From positions 1-64,000 of the forward strand of contig NZ_JALJYG010000008.1 in the NCBI RefSeq assembly GCF_024170505.1: DNA of 64,000 nucleotides, written 5' to 3'. Position 1 is the first letter of the stretch; every line of letters begins with the position of its first letter. Below are positions 1 to 8,683 of the stretch, one piece after another. A program made the position numbers and the translations under genes. This DNA is from Methanocalculus alkaliphilus. GTDB lineage: Archaea; Halobacteriota; Methanomicrobia; Methanomicrobiales; Methanocorpusculaceae. The notes beneath the pieces are model-generated. The model ran no database searches, had not been told where the DNA came from, and saw only the letters and a program-made list of their open reading frames with translations.

Positions 1-95
1 GGATTTTTATTCCGACATAACTGGGGAATTTTATCCCGACGCATTTGGGTATTTTTACGCCGACGGAAATGGGGAAAAGTAAACCGACATTGACA
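1..95. mobile_element. Terminal repeat array of an IS21-like insertion sequence (element lies mostly left of the window)
   Basis: Four copies of a short motif with core CCGAC sit about 24 bases apart, separated by T/A-rich spacers containing a TGGG-like block. The array ends in ...ATTGACA at 91-95, which read on the other strand starts TGTCAAT. Multiple short direct repeats inside each end, with a TGTCA-like tip, are typical of the IS21 (istA/istB) family. No transposase lies in the window, so the body must be to the left. HIT-gene homology starts directly after it. Confidence 0.65.
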
Positions 96-96
96 C

Positions 97-392
97 GGAA
101 TCACATGCAGATGCAGGTGCATCACGCTCTGGCCGGCCGCAGCCCCGATGTTCACGCCGATATTATAGCCGTCGGGGGCATATCGCTCATCCTGCAGCCG
201 ACGGGCATCATGAACAAGAGCCTGGAGGGCGGCCTGTTCGTCTCCGGTCGCCTCGAAGAACGAGGCCACGTGCCGGAAGGGGATGAGGAGGAGATGGCCG
301 GGGCTGACCGGGTAGAGGTCGAACCGGGCGTAGGCGAGGTCGTTTGCGAGGAGGATCTCGGAGGGGGCGGGGTCGCAGAAGGGGCAGGTCAT
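97..392 (-). pseudogene. HIT-family gene truncated by the IS21-like end
   Basis: The minus strand from 392 reads MTCPFCDPAPSDILLAND and continues in register with the two intact HIT genes at 1214-1606 and 3295-3684. It stays open through the histidine-triad region and then stops matching at about 97, where the insertion-sequence end begins, so the last residues of the domain (the IPRY... tail) are lost. An in-frame stop just upstream of the ATG at 392 fixes the start. HIT proteins hydrolyse or transfer nucleotides from dinucleotide or nucleoside-conjugate substrates. The interruption probably inactivates this copy, although the catalytic HxHxH is still encoded next to the junction. Confidence 0.75.
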
Positions 393-482
393 CGTATTGA
401 TTTGAAATTATTTTTCTGGAGGTTTTAGGCTCAGAGTTTGTTTTGTATGGTGTTGAGTTGAATGATCGTTACTTCCGCTGTA

Positions 483-830
483 TTATTTGATGCCTAATGA
501 ATATCTTTCAAGAATCATTCGTACTGATTCCAGTAACTCAGGCAGTTCATTGTCAATAATGATCCAGATCTCCTCCATATCAACAGACATGTATTTGTGA
601 GTGAGTATGTCACGGAAACCTGCAATATCACGCCATCTTATATGAGGGTATTCAGATTTTAAGGTTGTAGAGACCTTTTTTGCAGCTTCTCCAATAATTT
701 GAAAATTTCGCACTACCGCATCCTGAATGAGGGGTGTTGCCAAAAATACATCCCGGCCTTCGTGGGTGTACGAAACTATTTTCTCAGCAGATTCAAGGAT
801 GTGAAGCAGATATAATCGATCATCTTTCAT
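483..830 (-). CDS. hepT: HepT-like HEPN-domain toxin (DUF86)
   Basis: This 115-residue all-helical protein has the HEPN signature R-x4-H-x-Y (RDILTHKY) at about residues 73-80, preceded by the RNFQIIGEAAKK helix typical of DUF86/HepT. HepT proteins are ribonucleases that are silenced when the partner MntA nucleotidyltransferase adds AMP to the tyrosine of this motif. Its ATG overlaps the stop of the upstream mntA-like gene by 4 bases, so the two are co-translated with the antitoxin first. All signature residues are present, so the toxin should be active when unmodified. The function is inferred from the family and gene pairing. Confidence 0.88.
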   Translation of the reverse strand: MKDDRLYLLHILESAEKIVSYTHEGRDVFLATPLIQDAVVRNFQIIGEAAKKVSTTLKSEYPHIRWRDIAGFRDILTHKYMSVDMEEIWIIIDNELPELLESVRMILERYSLGIK

Positions 831-1117
831 AATGGAACCGCTTCCTGAAGAATCTGATCGCGGATAAACCAGTGAAGTCCCTTTTCGCTCACAACATCCA
901 CCTTGCGTCCAAGGAGATCTTCAAGATCATGGATGAGTGCAATATGATCGAGGAGGCTTGTTCCTGGTTTAAATTCAACAAGGATATCGAGGTCACTATC
1001 CGGGTTCTCTTCTCCACGGATTACCGATCCGAAGAGCCGAATATTAACCGCTCCACGTGCTGCGGCTAACTGCCTGATCTTCTCTTTCTGCCTCATTACT
1101 TCATTATAGAAGCTCAT
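827..1117 (-). CDS. mntA: MntA-like minimal nucleotidyltransferase antitoxin
   Basis: This 96-residue protein carries the minimal nucleotidyltransferase motif GSx10DxD (GSVIRGEENPDSDLDILV, about residues 30-47), with a third candidate acidic residue in KVDVV near residue 75. MntA antitoxins use ATP to AMPylate the HEPN toxin of the same operon, here encoded directly downstream with a 4-base overlap. The start at 1117 gives a usual family length; an internal Met at residue 8 is an alternative. The pair sits between an IS-interrupted HIT gene and an intact one, a typical accessory location. Confidence 0.88.
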   Translation of the reverse strand: MSFYNEVMRQKEKIRQLAAARGAVNIRLFGSVIRGEENPDSDLDILVEFKPGTSLLDHIALIHDLEDLLGRKVDVVSEKGLHWFIRDQILQEAVPL

Positions 1118-1213
1118 TGCATCGACTCGATCCTAATATTGTCAGGTGGAATGATAATCTTTATTGTCATGAAATCATGAGAGTTTCAATCTGAATCTCC
1201 CTCTTCACTCTTC

Positions 1214-1606
1214 TCAATACCCCCTCCTCCCCGGGATCACCCCTCTCACCCCGCCCTTCGGATCATCCATATCCCCGGCATACCGGGGGATCACATGCAG
1301 ATGCAGGTGCATCACGCTCTGGCCGGCCGCCGCCCCGACGTTCACCCCGATATTATACCCGTCGGGGGCATACTGCCCATCCAAGAGCCGACGGGCATCA
1401 TGGACGAGAGAGAGGAGGGCGGCCTGCTCGGTTGCGGTTGCCTCGAAGAACGAGGCCACGTGACGGAAGGGGATTGCGAGGAGGTGGCCGGGGCTGACCG
1501 GGTAGAGGTCGAACCGGGCGTAGGCGAGGTCGTTTGCGAGGAGGATGTCGGAGGGGGCGGGGGTGCAGAAGGGGCAGATCCTTCTATCATCGGTTAGATC
1601 GACCAT
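1214..1606 (-). CDS. HIT-family nucleotide hydrolase, intact copy 2
   Basis: The 130-residue protein has the full histidine triad near its C-terminus (QSVMHLHLHVIPRY) and an N-terminal zinc-type pair CPFC. It covers a full-length minimal HIT domain. HIT enzymes act on dinucleoside polyphosphates or AMP conjugates in the cytosol; the substrate here is unknown. The first 20 bases overlap the end of the upstream Schlafen/AlbA-type gene, so the two form an operon. It is closely similar to the HIT genes at 97-392 and 3295-3684, showing local duplication. The first residues (MVDLTDDRR) differ from those of the other two copies. Confidence 0.85.
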   Translation of the reverse strand: MVDLTDDRRICPFCTPAPSDILLANDLAYARFDLYPVSPGHLLAIPFRHVASFFEATATEQAALLSLVHDARRLLDGQYAPDGYNIGVNVGAAAGQSVMHLHLHVIPRYAGDMDDPKGGVRGVIPGRRGY

Positions 1607-3047
1607 GGTTCGTATCTTCCTGTTTTAGGCGGAGAAATGCCCTTCCTTTAGCCGTCAGACTGTATTTCTGTGTAGGGCTTTTGGGTGAATCCGGTTGTGT
1701 CATCTCTGCAAATCCAAAACTCATTGCAGGCTTTACGTAATCATACATAAATGTCGGACGATGATTCAGTCCGAGTTTTTCCATCGCCTCCTTCACACTG
1801 AGCGGCTCTTCTTCCAGGGACAGAAGTAGTTTTTTTACTTGTTCGGTTACTTGTTCGGTTACTTGTTCGGTTACTTGTTCGATTGTAGTAATGTCAAGAT
1901 TTTCAGAGAGAAATACAGTGACCCTTACCCGCATCCCTATCTCTATGATCTGAGGTTCAGGTAACCTAAGATCCTCTGCTTCCCGTAAGATCCGGCGAAA
2001 CCCGCTGCCCCACTGCTCAATTAAGTCAAGCTCCCTGAAGACCCTGGCAATGACACGGTTTCGTATCTTTGAGACGCCCTGTTTTACGTCTTCGATTGTC
2101 ATTCCCGGGAGGAGAATGCCGGGATTTTCGATTTCAATTCTGTCATGAAAAAAAGAAACCCTGATCGGCGCCCCTTTCTGGGAGTAGTCGGCATGCACGA
2201 TAGCGTTAATGACAGCCTCACGGAGGATGGTGAGAGGGATACTCCATACATCGCGACGCCTGATCTCCGAGAAATCTGCACCCCTGAATGCATGTTTTTT
2301 AAGAAAGAGCATCACACTCTCGACCGCATCCGGGAGGTGTTCATGTATCTCGATATGGTCGAATATGTATGCCTTGTCAACCCCGATGAATCTCCCGCAC
2401 TGAATCCAGGCATCGGGGAAGTAATACTCTCTTTTCTTCCCAAACAAGAGCATGCCGCCGATTGTCGGGACAAGCTTCCCCTGCACCGGAACCAGAAGCT
2501 TCAGCGTGAGGATTTCTTCTTCGCTTACATCCTTACGAACCCTGAATTGTCTTCTGGCAGCTTCAATATCAAGATCATCTGAAGAGAGATCGGGCATTGG
2601 CATCTCATCAAAGGAGATACCGGAGACACTTCGCTGAAGTTCAGTGATCAGTTCCTGATCCGCTTTACGGTTGGTTGAGCCGAGCCTGACATACACACCA
2701 TCAAAAGGACCTTCCCTCTTCACGAAATGTGGCCGCTGACCGCTTGGATAGACGCAGATCGTAAGGAGGGTCTTATCCCCGATAGAGACGAGCTCGACAT
2801 CTGGAACAAGCCTTGGTGCAATGGAGTCGGCGATCAGACTGCAAAGCCTCTCTTCCTCATCCAGAGGATCAGGTACGCCGATCACCTCGTGGGAGTTATC
2901 TTCAACACCAATGAGGATGTGGCCACCGGCAGTATTTGCAAAGGCGACTATCGTCTTGAGGATGTTCTTTGGGGAGGAGAGATCCCGCTTGAATTCAAGG
3001 GTTTTGCCTTCTGGTTGTGTAATAAGTTCTGATATTGGGATATACAT
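1587..3047 (-). CDS. Schlafen/AlbA_2-domain ATP-binding protein, putative transcriptional regulator
   Basis: This 486-residue protein opens with an AlbA_2/Schlafen-like domain (EGKTLEFKRDLS, about 13-24, and FANTAGGHILIGVED, about 36-50). A conserved middle follows (REAVINAIVHADYS and ENPGILLPGM), with the ATP-binding C-terminal domain fold seen in this family, and then a winged-helix-like tail. Members are annotated as RecG-like helicases or regulators, but no helicase motifs are visible here. Residues EQVT are repeated just before the last domain, from 12-base tandem repeats at about 1832-1880. The gene overlaps the HIT gene downstream. Schlafen-like proteins often travel in defence islands; the role here is not known. 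Confidence 0.75.
   Translation of the reverse strand: MYIPISELITQPEGKTLEFKRDLSSPKNILKTIVAFANTAGGHILIGVEDNSHEVIGVPDPLDEEERLCSLIADSIAPRLVPDVELVSIGDKTLLTICVYPSGQRPHFVKREGPFDGVYVRLGSTNRKADQELITELQRSVSGISFDEMPMPDLSSDDLDIEAARRQFRVRKDVSEEEILTLKLLVPVQGKLVPTIGGMLLFGKKREYYFPDAWIQCGRFIGVDKAYIFDHIEIHEHLPDAVESVMLFLKKHAFRGADFSEIRRRDVWSIPLTILREAVINAIVHADYSQKGAPIRVSFFHDRIEIENPGILLPGMTIEDVKQGVSKIRNRVIARVFRELDLIEQWGSGFRRILREAEDLRLPEPQIIEIGMRVRVTVFLSENLDITTIEQVTEQVTEQVTEQVKKLLLSLEEEPLSVKEAMEKLGLNHRPTFMYDYVKPAMSFGFAEMTQPDSPKSPTQKYSLTAKGRAFLRLKQEDTNHGRSNR
1832..1880. repeat. Tandem 12-bp repeat inside the AlbA_2-domain gene
   Basis: The unit TTACTTGTTCGG is repeated nearly four times in frame, giving EQVT-EQVT-EQVT-EQV in the encoded protein between the ATP-binding domain and the C-terminal winged helix. 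Because the unit is a multiple of three, slippage would lengthen or shorten a linker without breaking the frame. Confidence 0.85.
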
Positions 3048-3294
3048 CAGGCTTCCTCAAGGCATTTATCATAACTGTTGATTATCTCTACAATGTCACG
3101 TTATCCAAGCATAATAGCATCTCCTCTCTTAGAGCTATTCTTTGGTGATATTGGCCTGATCAAAATGCACAAAAGTGGCGGTCTAAAAATGCTCACCTGC
3201 TAATCTCTCTGTATCTACAGATGGGATAGCAATAGTGCTCACCGAAAGGTGCTGGTTATTTCCTGAATTGGGAAACTAACCTCTCCTCATATTC

Positions 3295-3684
3295 TCAATA
3301 CCCCCTCTTCCCCGGAATAACCCCCCGGACCCCGCCCTTCGGCTCCTCCATATCCCCGACATACCGAGGAATCACATGGACATGCAGGTGCATCACGCTC
3401 TGGCCGGCCGCCGCCCCGATGTTCACCCCGATATTGTAGCCGTCGGGGGCATACCGCTCATCCAACAGCCGACGGGCAGCGTGGATGAGGGAGTGCAGGG
3501 CGGCCTGCTCGTCTCCGGTTGCGTCAAAGAATGAGACCACGTGCCGGAAGGGGATGAGGAGGAGGTGGCCGGGGCTGACCGGGTAGAGGTCATACCGGGC
3601 GTAGGCGAGGTCGTTTGCGAGGACGATGTCGGAGGGGACGGGGTCGCAGAAGGGGCAGGTCATAGCATTGATTTGTTTGTCCAT
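3295..3684 (-). CDS. HIT-family nucleotide hydrolase, intact copy 3
   Basis: This HIT domain protein has CPFC near the N-terminus and the triad QSVMHLHVHVIPRY near the C-terminus, and ends with the same RGVIPGKRGY tail as copy 2. I chose the ATG at 3684 (MDKQINAMTCPFC), because AAAGGTG lies about 8 bases upstream; an ATG eight codons earlier is also open. A stand-alone gene, it is followed by a 247-base gap to the AlbA_2 gene and preceded by the divergent helicase operon. Sequence identity to the other two copies in the window is very high over the domain. Confidence 0.85.
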   Translation of the reverse strand: MDKQINAMTCPFCDPVPSDIVLANDLAYARYDLYPVSPGHLLLIPFRHVVSFFDATGDEQAALHSLIHAARRLLDERYAPDGYNIGVNIGAAAGQSVMHLHVHVIPRYVGDMEEPKGGVRGVIPGKRGY

Positions 3685-3867
3685 GGAATAAACACCTTTA
3701 CTGAGCATGTTATGTCAGGGTTGTTGGTACGAATAAACTAAATAGACTTTCTACATGCTCTTTGTTTGGACTATCAGGTGCCGCTTGATAGCTGTTTGTA
3801 GTTGTAACAATATCTTAATAGATACAATTATTAATCATAAAAAATGATAAAATGTTGTTGATATTAT

Positions 3868-6000
3868 ATGTCATTTCGAGATCTAAACTTAAAAAACTCA
3901 TATACTTCAGAAAAAGATAATATCTTACATGGCTTTTATATTCCCATTTTAAAAGAAGCTATTTATTATAAACGAATAACAGGTTATTTCTCATCAAGCT
4001 CATTTCTAATTGCCGCATCGGGCCTTTCACATTTTATTAAAAATGATGGTAAAATGAAATTTATATTAAATATAGTCTTATCTGAGTTGGATTATGCTCA
4101 AATTGAAAAAGGAATTCAGACTCCAGAAAAAATTATTGAGGAACGCTTAATTGAAGATCTTGACCTATTTGAAGATAAATGTAAGAATGACTATACTAAA
4201 GTATTAGGATGGCTAATTGCCAAGGGATATTTAGAAGTAAAAATTGGTTACATTAAAGAAAAAAATAAAGCATATGAAATTCTTCATCAGAAGGTAGGAA
4301 TATTGGAGGATAATGAAGGAAATATAATTACTTTTAGTGGCTCAAACAATGAGAGTGCTTATGGTTGGGCATATAATTCAGAAAAATTTAAAGTATTTTT
4401 TAATTGGATTGAGAACCAAGAATCCTATATTGTTGAAGATATCCAAGATTTTGAGGATTTATGGAATAATAAATCAAATCGAACTAATGTCATTTCTTTC
4501 CCTGAAGCAATAAAACAAAAAGTAATATCTCTTGTAAATAGAGACCCTCTCGACATTGAAGAGATATTATCCAAAATTAATTATGCTCAAAATCCATCAT
4601 CACTTCTCGTTTGTGAGAAACCAACAAAAATTCATCTTCGTGGCTATCAAAATGAAGCTATTGGTAAATGGTTTGATAATGGATGTCAAGGTATTTTTGA
4701 GATGGCGACAGGTACAGGTAAGACTTTTACTGCAATAGGAGCATTAGAAAAACTTCTTGAGAGAGAGAGTAACCTTATAGCAATTATTAGTGCACCATAT
4801 CTTCATCTTGTTAATCAATGGGAAAAGGCATTATTAGAGATGTCCCTCAAAGTCCCAATTATTCATGTAAGTAGTATCAACCCGAAATGGAAAGAGGAAC
4901 TTACAGAAAAAATCTTGAATAATCGACTCGGGAGAGATAACCAATTAATTATCTTAATTACTCACGATTCGCTATCTTCTGATTTATTTATTGAAAAAAT
5001 GAAGGATGTTGGACCTACAACTTCAATTCTTCTTATAGGTGATGAAGTACATGGTCTTGGTTCTATAACAAGATTAGCGGGGCTATTATCGATCTATAAT
5101 TATCGACTTGGTTTAAGTGCCACACCTAAACGACATTTTGATGAGTTAGGAACTGAGGGTTTACTAGATTATTTTGGGGGAGTTATTTATACCTTTGATC
5201 TACATAGAGCAATAAATGAAATTAATCCAGACACAGGAGAGACTTTTCTAGCTCCTTATGAATATCATCCAATAATAGTTGAATTAACAAAAACAGAAAT
5301 GGATAAATACTCATCATTAAGTGGAAAAATTGCTATTTTATTAAATAAAAAAAATAAGACGACAAAAGACCAATTGGGTCTTGAAAAAAAACTTAGAGAA
5401 CGACAAGATATATTGAAAAATTCATCAACTAAATATCCGGCATTTGAAATGATTATTGATGAATTAATTCGGAACAATTTCATTAAACATACACTTATCT
5501 ATTGTTCTCCCCAGCAGATTAATGCGGTTCAAGAATTACTACGAACAGAAGGCGATATTGTTCAGCACCGTTTTACCAGTAAAGAGAATGCAATTCGAAA
5601 ACAGAAAAGATATGGAGACTTAACTGAAAGAGAGTACCTTCTTAATAATTTTTCACGAGGAAATTATCATGTTTTAGTTGCAATTCGATGTTTAGATGAA
5701 GGAGTAGATGTTCCAGCAACTCGCAATGCAATTCTTATGTGCAGTTCGGGCAATCCAAAAGAATATATTCAAAGGCGTGGACGTGTTTTGAGACGTTTTC
5801 CAGGAAAGAGTAAAGCAATTATTTATGACATTACAGCCATACCGACCACTCTGGATGGTCATCAACATAAAATTGACAAAAAAAATTTGGAATTACAATT
5901 AAATCGACTTGAGGAGTTTTCTCAAGATGCAATTAACCGTGAAGATGTTGAGAGAATCATATTTGATATTCGAAAAAGATATTCAGCTTATGGGGGTTAG
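3868..6000 (+). CDS. PLD-nuclease/DEVH superfamily 2 helicase, first gene of the putative phosphorothioate-linked interference operon
   Basis: The 710-residue protein joins two parts. Residues 1-200 form a phospholipase-D-type nuclease domain with a single HxK (His140, Lys142) followed by GSNN at 158-161. From about residue 255 comes a superfamily 2 helicase with Walker A ATGTGKT (280-286), DEVH (392-395), a conserved GLSATP and an arginine-finger motif QRRGRVLR near the C-terminus. Such proteins move along DNA and can cleave it. It heads a four-gene operon with 4- to 11-base spacing or overlaps, convergent with the dnd genes. The coding sequence is very AT-rich compared with the flanking genes, which suggests separate acquisition. 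Confidence 0.8.
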   Translation: MSFRDLNLKNSYTSEKDNILHGFYIPILKEAIYYKRITGYFSSSSFLIAASGLSHFIKNDGKMKFILNIVLSELDYAQIEKGIQTPEKIIEERLIEDLDLFEDKCKNDYTKVLGWLIAKGYLEVKIGYIKEKNKAYEILHQKVGILEDNEGNIITFSGSNNESAYGWAYNSEKFKVFFNWIENQESYIVEDIQDFEDLWNNKSNRTNVISFPEAIKQKVISLVNRDPLDIEEILSKINYAQNPSSLLVCEKPTKIHLRGYQNEAIGKWFDNGCQGIFEMATGTGKTFTAIGALEKLLERESNLIAIISAPYLHLVNQWEKALLEMSLKVPIIHVSSINPKWKEELTEKILNNRLGRDNQLIILITHDSLSSDLFIEKMKDVGPTTSILLIGDEVHGLGSITRLAGLLSIYNYRLGLSATPKRHFDELGTEGLLDYFGGVIYTFDLHRAINEINPDTGETFLAPYEYHPIIVELTKTEMDKYSSLSGKIAILLNKKNKTTKDQLGLEKKLRERQDILKNSSTKYPAFEMIIDELIRNNFIKHTLIYCSPQQINAVQELLRTEGDIVQHRFTSKENAIRKQKRYGDLTEREYLLNNFSRGNYHVLVAIRCLDEGVDVPATRNAILMCSSGNPKEYIQRRGRVLRRFPGKSKAIIYDITAIPTTLDGHQHKIDKKNLELQLNRLEEFSQDAINREDVERIIFDIRKRYSAYGG

Positions 6001-6003
6001 ATT

Positions 6004-6201
6004 ATGACTGAAGGGCTTGAAATCAATCAAATTATTAAGGATGGTATTAAAGAGGAATCTCCAAATAAATATGTAGAAAAACTAATTCATGCTTCTATTC
6101 AGTATGAACTTGATATTTGGAATCGATATCCTCCACAGCGTGAGATAGAAAGTCAATATGATCAAATGGTAGATAGGATTTTGAAGGAGATGAAAGAATG
6201 A
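6004..6201 (+). CDS. Small helical protein of the interference operon, family not recognised
   Basis: The 65-residue product is charged and predicted mostly helical, with no signal peptide or cysteine. It starts 3 bases after the helicase stop and overlaps the SMC-like ATPase start by 4 bases (ATGA), so it is surely co-translated with them. It may be a connector subunit between the helicase and the ATPase; that is inference from position only. Base composition is as AT-rich as the rest of the operon. Confidence 0.7.
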   Translation: MTEGLEINQIIKDGIKEESPNKYVEKLIHASIQYELDIWNRYPPQREIESQYDQMVDRILKEMKE

Positions 6202-8183
6202 AGTTTTCTATATCATCTCTTGAACTAACCAATTATCGGCAATACCAAGGAAAGCAGATATTGAAATTTTCTAATGATAAAAATAAGAATGTTTTTGTCA
6301 TTTTAGGGAAAAATGGAGCTGGAAAATCGAATATTTTAAATGCTCTCACATGGTGTTTTTATGGGCTTGAAGTCCATAAGGATCAAAACAATCATTATTC
6401 TGATGGGATGCCAATAATAAATGTACAAGAAATAGAATCTTTAAAACCAAATCAAAGTACTTCTGCTGAAGTCCGTGTGAATATAAAAACAGAAGGTGGT
6501 CCATGGACAATAATAAGACGGTTTGATGCTAAAAAAAATGATGTAGGGGATTTACTAATAGGAGGATCAAAATTAACAGTAATATATCCAGTAGGAGGAC
6601 AGGATAAATATATTGAAGGTGAAGAGACTCAAATACTTATCAATAATCTATTACCGGAAGCTCTTCGCAATTTCTTTTTTATTGATGGTGAACAACTTAG
6701 AGAATTTTTCAAATATAAAGGTTCTTCTGAAATAGCCGAAGCTATTGATAAAGTTTCACAAATGGAATTAATAGATAAAGCCGCAAAAAATCTTGAAAAA
6801 TATAGAAAATCGTTAAGAAGAGATGTTAAAGCAACAACACCCAAACTTCAACAAGTTCAAAATGAAATAATTTCTATTCAAGAGGAAATTGAGTTCCGAC
6901 AGAATTTTATTAAGAATTATGAAAAAGCAATCGAAAAGGATATTGTAGATTTACATGAGGTTGAGGGTTTTCTTCGGCAGTATAACGAACCAAAGATTGC
7001 AGTTCTACAAAGCGAAAGAGACAGTCTAATAAAGGATATTAACTACTTTAAATTACAAATTGCGGAAAAAGAAATTAATCGTAATAATTATCTTGTTGAA
7101 ATTGCCCCTTCTATATTTCTTAAAGAGGAGATCGAAACCGCATATAAACTAATACAATATAAAGTTGACAAAGGAGAGTTGCCGCCAAAAGTAAAAGAGA
7201 CATTTGTTCGCGAATTAATAGAGCGTGGAACGTGTATTTGCGGAAATGAACTGACGGATCAAGCCAAAGCTGAGCTTGCGTCATATAGTAAAAAACTAAC
7301 TCTATCTGAATTAAGCGAAGTCTGTATCTATGGAAAAACTACAATTGAAGAGATTTTATCCGATGTTTCTGAATTTTCCAATGTAATCGACAAATATAAT
7401 GGTGATATAGAATCTTTAAAAGATTTATATGATGGGAAAAAACGAAGGGAAGAGCAAATTTCGAATATTTTGAGTGAGCATGATATTGATGAAATAAGGA
7501 GATATGAAGAAAGAAGAAGGCAGTTAAATGAGGCAATCGATCATAAGAAGAGAGAAATTCTTATCACCAGTAAAGATATTGAAAAAAATAACTATCAATT
7601 AAAAATGAAAGAGGGAGAAGAAAGATTAGAACTATCTAAAGATAAAAAAAATATAATTCTAAAAAATAAACTCCAAATCGTTCAAGACGCTCTAGAAACG
7701 CTTGCTGAAATTGAGCTAATTGTGAAAACAAAAATTCGAAATTTAGTTGAAACAAGGACTAAAGAGAACTTCAATAAACTTATACGGAAAAAAACAGCAT
7801 TTAAAAATATAATTATAGATGATGATTTTAATGTAAAGGTAATTCATGCAAATAATTATAATGTAATTAATGATTTGTCTGCAGGGGAATATATGATATT
7901 AGGTCTCTCATTCATGAGTGCACTTATGACAATATCGGGTTTCCATGCTCCAGTTATTATTGATACACCTCTCGGGAAAATTGATAAAGAGCATCGTGAT
8001 TATATCACTACTGAATTACCAAAATTTTTAGAGGGAACTCAATTAATCTTGCTAGTTACTCCAACAGAATATGACGATAAGGTGCAAGAAAATTTAAATA
8101 CATATTTATTAAAAGATAGTTTCTTTGAGATTTTTGAGAACGATTCAAATACAGTATCTGAGGTGAAGCAACATGACCGTTAA
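6198..8183 (+). CDS. DndD-like SMC/Rad50-type ATPase of the interference operon
   Basis: The 661-residue protein has an ABC-type ATPase split by a long coiled coil: Walker A GKNGAGKSN (37-45) and Q-loop/FFFIDGEQL in the first lobe, coiled coil from about 200 to 530, an ABC signature DLSAGEYM, and Walker B with D-loop VIIDTPLGKID near 585-595. A CxCG (CICGNEL) at about 345 marks the apex of the coil, like a reduced zinc hook. The Walker B region IIDTPLG.(I/L)D.EHR matches DndD encoded across the convergent junction, so the two ATPases are probably related. It would sense or remodel DNA for the helicase/nuclease. Confidence 0.8.
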   Translation: MKFSISSLELTNYRQYQGKQILKFSNDKNKNVFVILGKNGAGKSNILNALTWCFYGLEVHKDQNNHYSDGMPIINVQEIESLKPNQSTSAEVRVNIKTEGGPWTIIRRFDAKKNDVGDLLIGGSKLTVIYPVGGQDKYIEGEETQILINNLLPEALRNFFFIDGEQLREFFKYKGSSEIAEAIDKVSQMELIDKAAKNLEKYRKSLRRDVKATTPKLQQVQNEIISIQEEIEFRQNFIKNYEKAIEKDIVDLHEVEGFLRQYNEPKIAVLQSERDSLIKDINYFKLQIAEKEINRNNYLVEIAPSIFLKEEIETAYKLIQYKVDKGELPPKVKETFVRELIERGTCICGNELTDQAKAELASYSKKLTLSELSEVCIYGKTTIEEILSDVSEFSNVIDKYNGDIESLKDLYDGKKRREEQISNILSEHDIDEIRRYEERRRQLNEAIDHKKREILITSKDIEKNNYQLKMKEGEERLELSKDKKNIILKNKLQIVQDALETLAEIELIVKTKIRNLVETRTKENFNKLIRKKTAFKNIIIDDDFNVKVIHANNYNVINDLSAGEYMILGLSFMSALMTISGFHAPVIIDTPLGKIDKEHRDYITTELPKFLEGTQLILLVTPTEYDDKVQENLNTYLLKDSFFEIFENDSNTVSEVKQHDR

Positions 8184-8631
8184 ACATTATAACGAACCAA
8201 GAGATTTAGCTTATAGTAAGAAAAATGCTCATTTTTTTAAAGTTGATGAGCCAGGATCGTGGACTCATAAAGGTTCAACCACAATTTTTGCAGGAAAAAA
8301 TCAAAAGGATCTATTTATTTTTGCAATGGCTTTAGGCAAAAATAGACAATCGAAACAAACCGAAGTTAAAGATCGTCAAGCAAATATTCCTGTAGTAGCC
8401 CTTAATGAAAGACAGAAATGGACGTTACTTTCAATTGCATTAGCTAATACTGATGACTTGTTATGCCTGAAAGATGAAAATCCACATTACAAAGAAGCTG
8501 AAAGCTACGCAGAAGAGGGTATTAATATATTAAAGGCTCATATAGAAAAATATGGTATTAATTACCCGAAATTTCTTGAAGCTGAGTTAAAAGATATACT
8601 TAAAAACTCTGATTCGACAGGTGATGTTTGA
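8173..8631 (+). CDS. 152-aa protein closing the interference operon, possibly a dnd-associated small subunit
   Basis: The gene overlaps the ATPase gene by 11 bases and ends 52 bases before the convergent dndA stop. The 152-residue soluble protein has no motif that I can name; it has a basic N-terminal half (FAGKNQKDLFIFAMALGKN) and a helical acidic C-terminal half. Size and position fit small proteins annotated as dnd system-associated, but I could not confirm homology. It most likely works with the PLD-helicase and the DndD-like ATPase encoded upstream. Confidence 0.65.
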   Translation: MTVKHYNEPRDLAYSKKNAHFFKVDEPGSWTHKGSTTIFAGKNQKDLFIFAMALGKNRQSKQTEVKDRQANIPVVALNERQKWTLLSIALANTDDLLCLKDENPHYKEAESYAEEGINILKAHIEKYGINYPKFLEAELKDILKNSDSTGDV

Positions 8632-8633
8632 AA

Positions 8634-8640
8634 TTTTTTT
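8634..8640 (+). terminator. T-tract terminator of the interference operon
   Basis: A run of seven T residues starts 2 bases after the stop of the 152-aa gene and is followed by more T-rich sequence in the 52-base gap between the two convergent operons. Archaeal transcription ends at such T-tracts without needing a hairpin. Confidence 0.5.
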
Positions 8641-8683
8641 CTTTAATTTTCATTAATTCTACTGATAATTAATTGATGAAATC

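Noticed and set aside
1-95. CRISPR-like short repeats at the left edge
   Set aside because: Units are only about 24 bases, imperfect and without unique spacers; they match IS21-type terminal repeats better.
45-428. 127-residue open frame on the plus strand at the left edge
   Set aside because: It is the opposite strand of the HIT gene; the same shadow appears over the other HIT copies, and the real protein with the HIT motif is on the minus strand.
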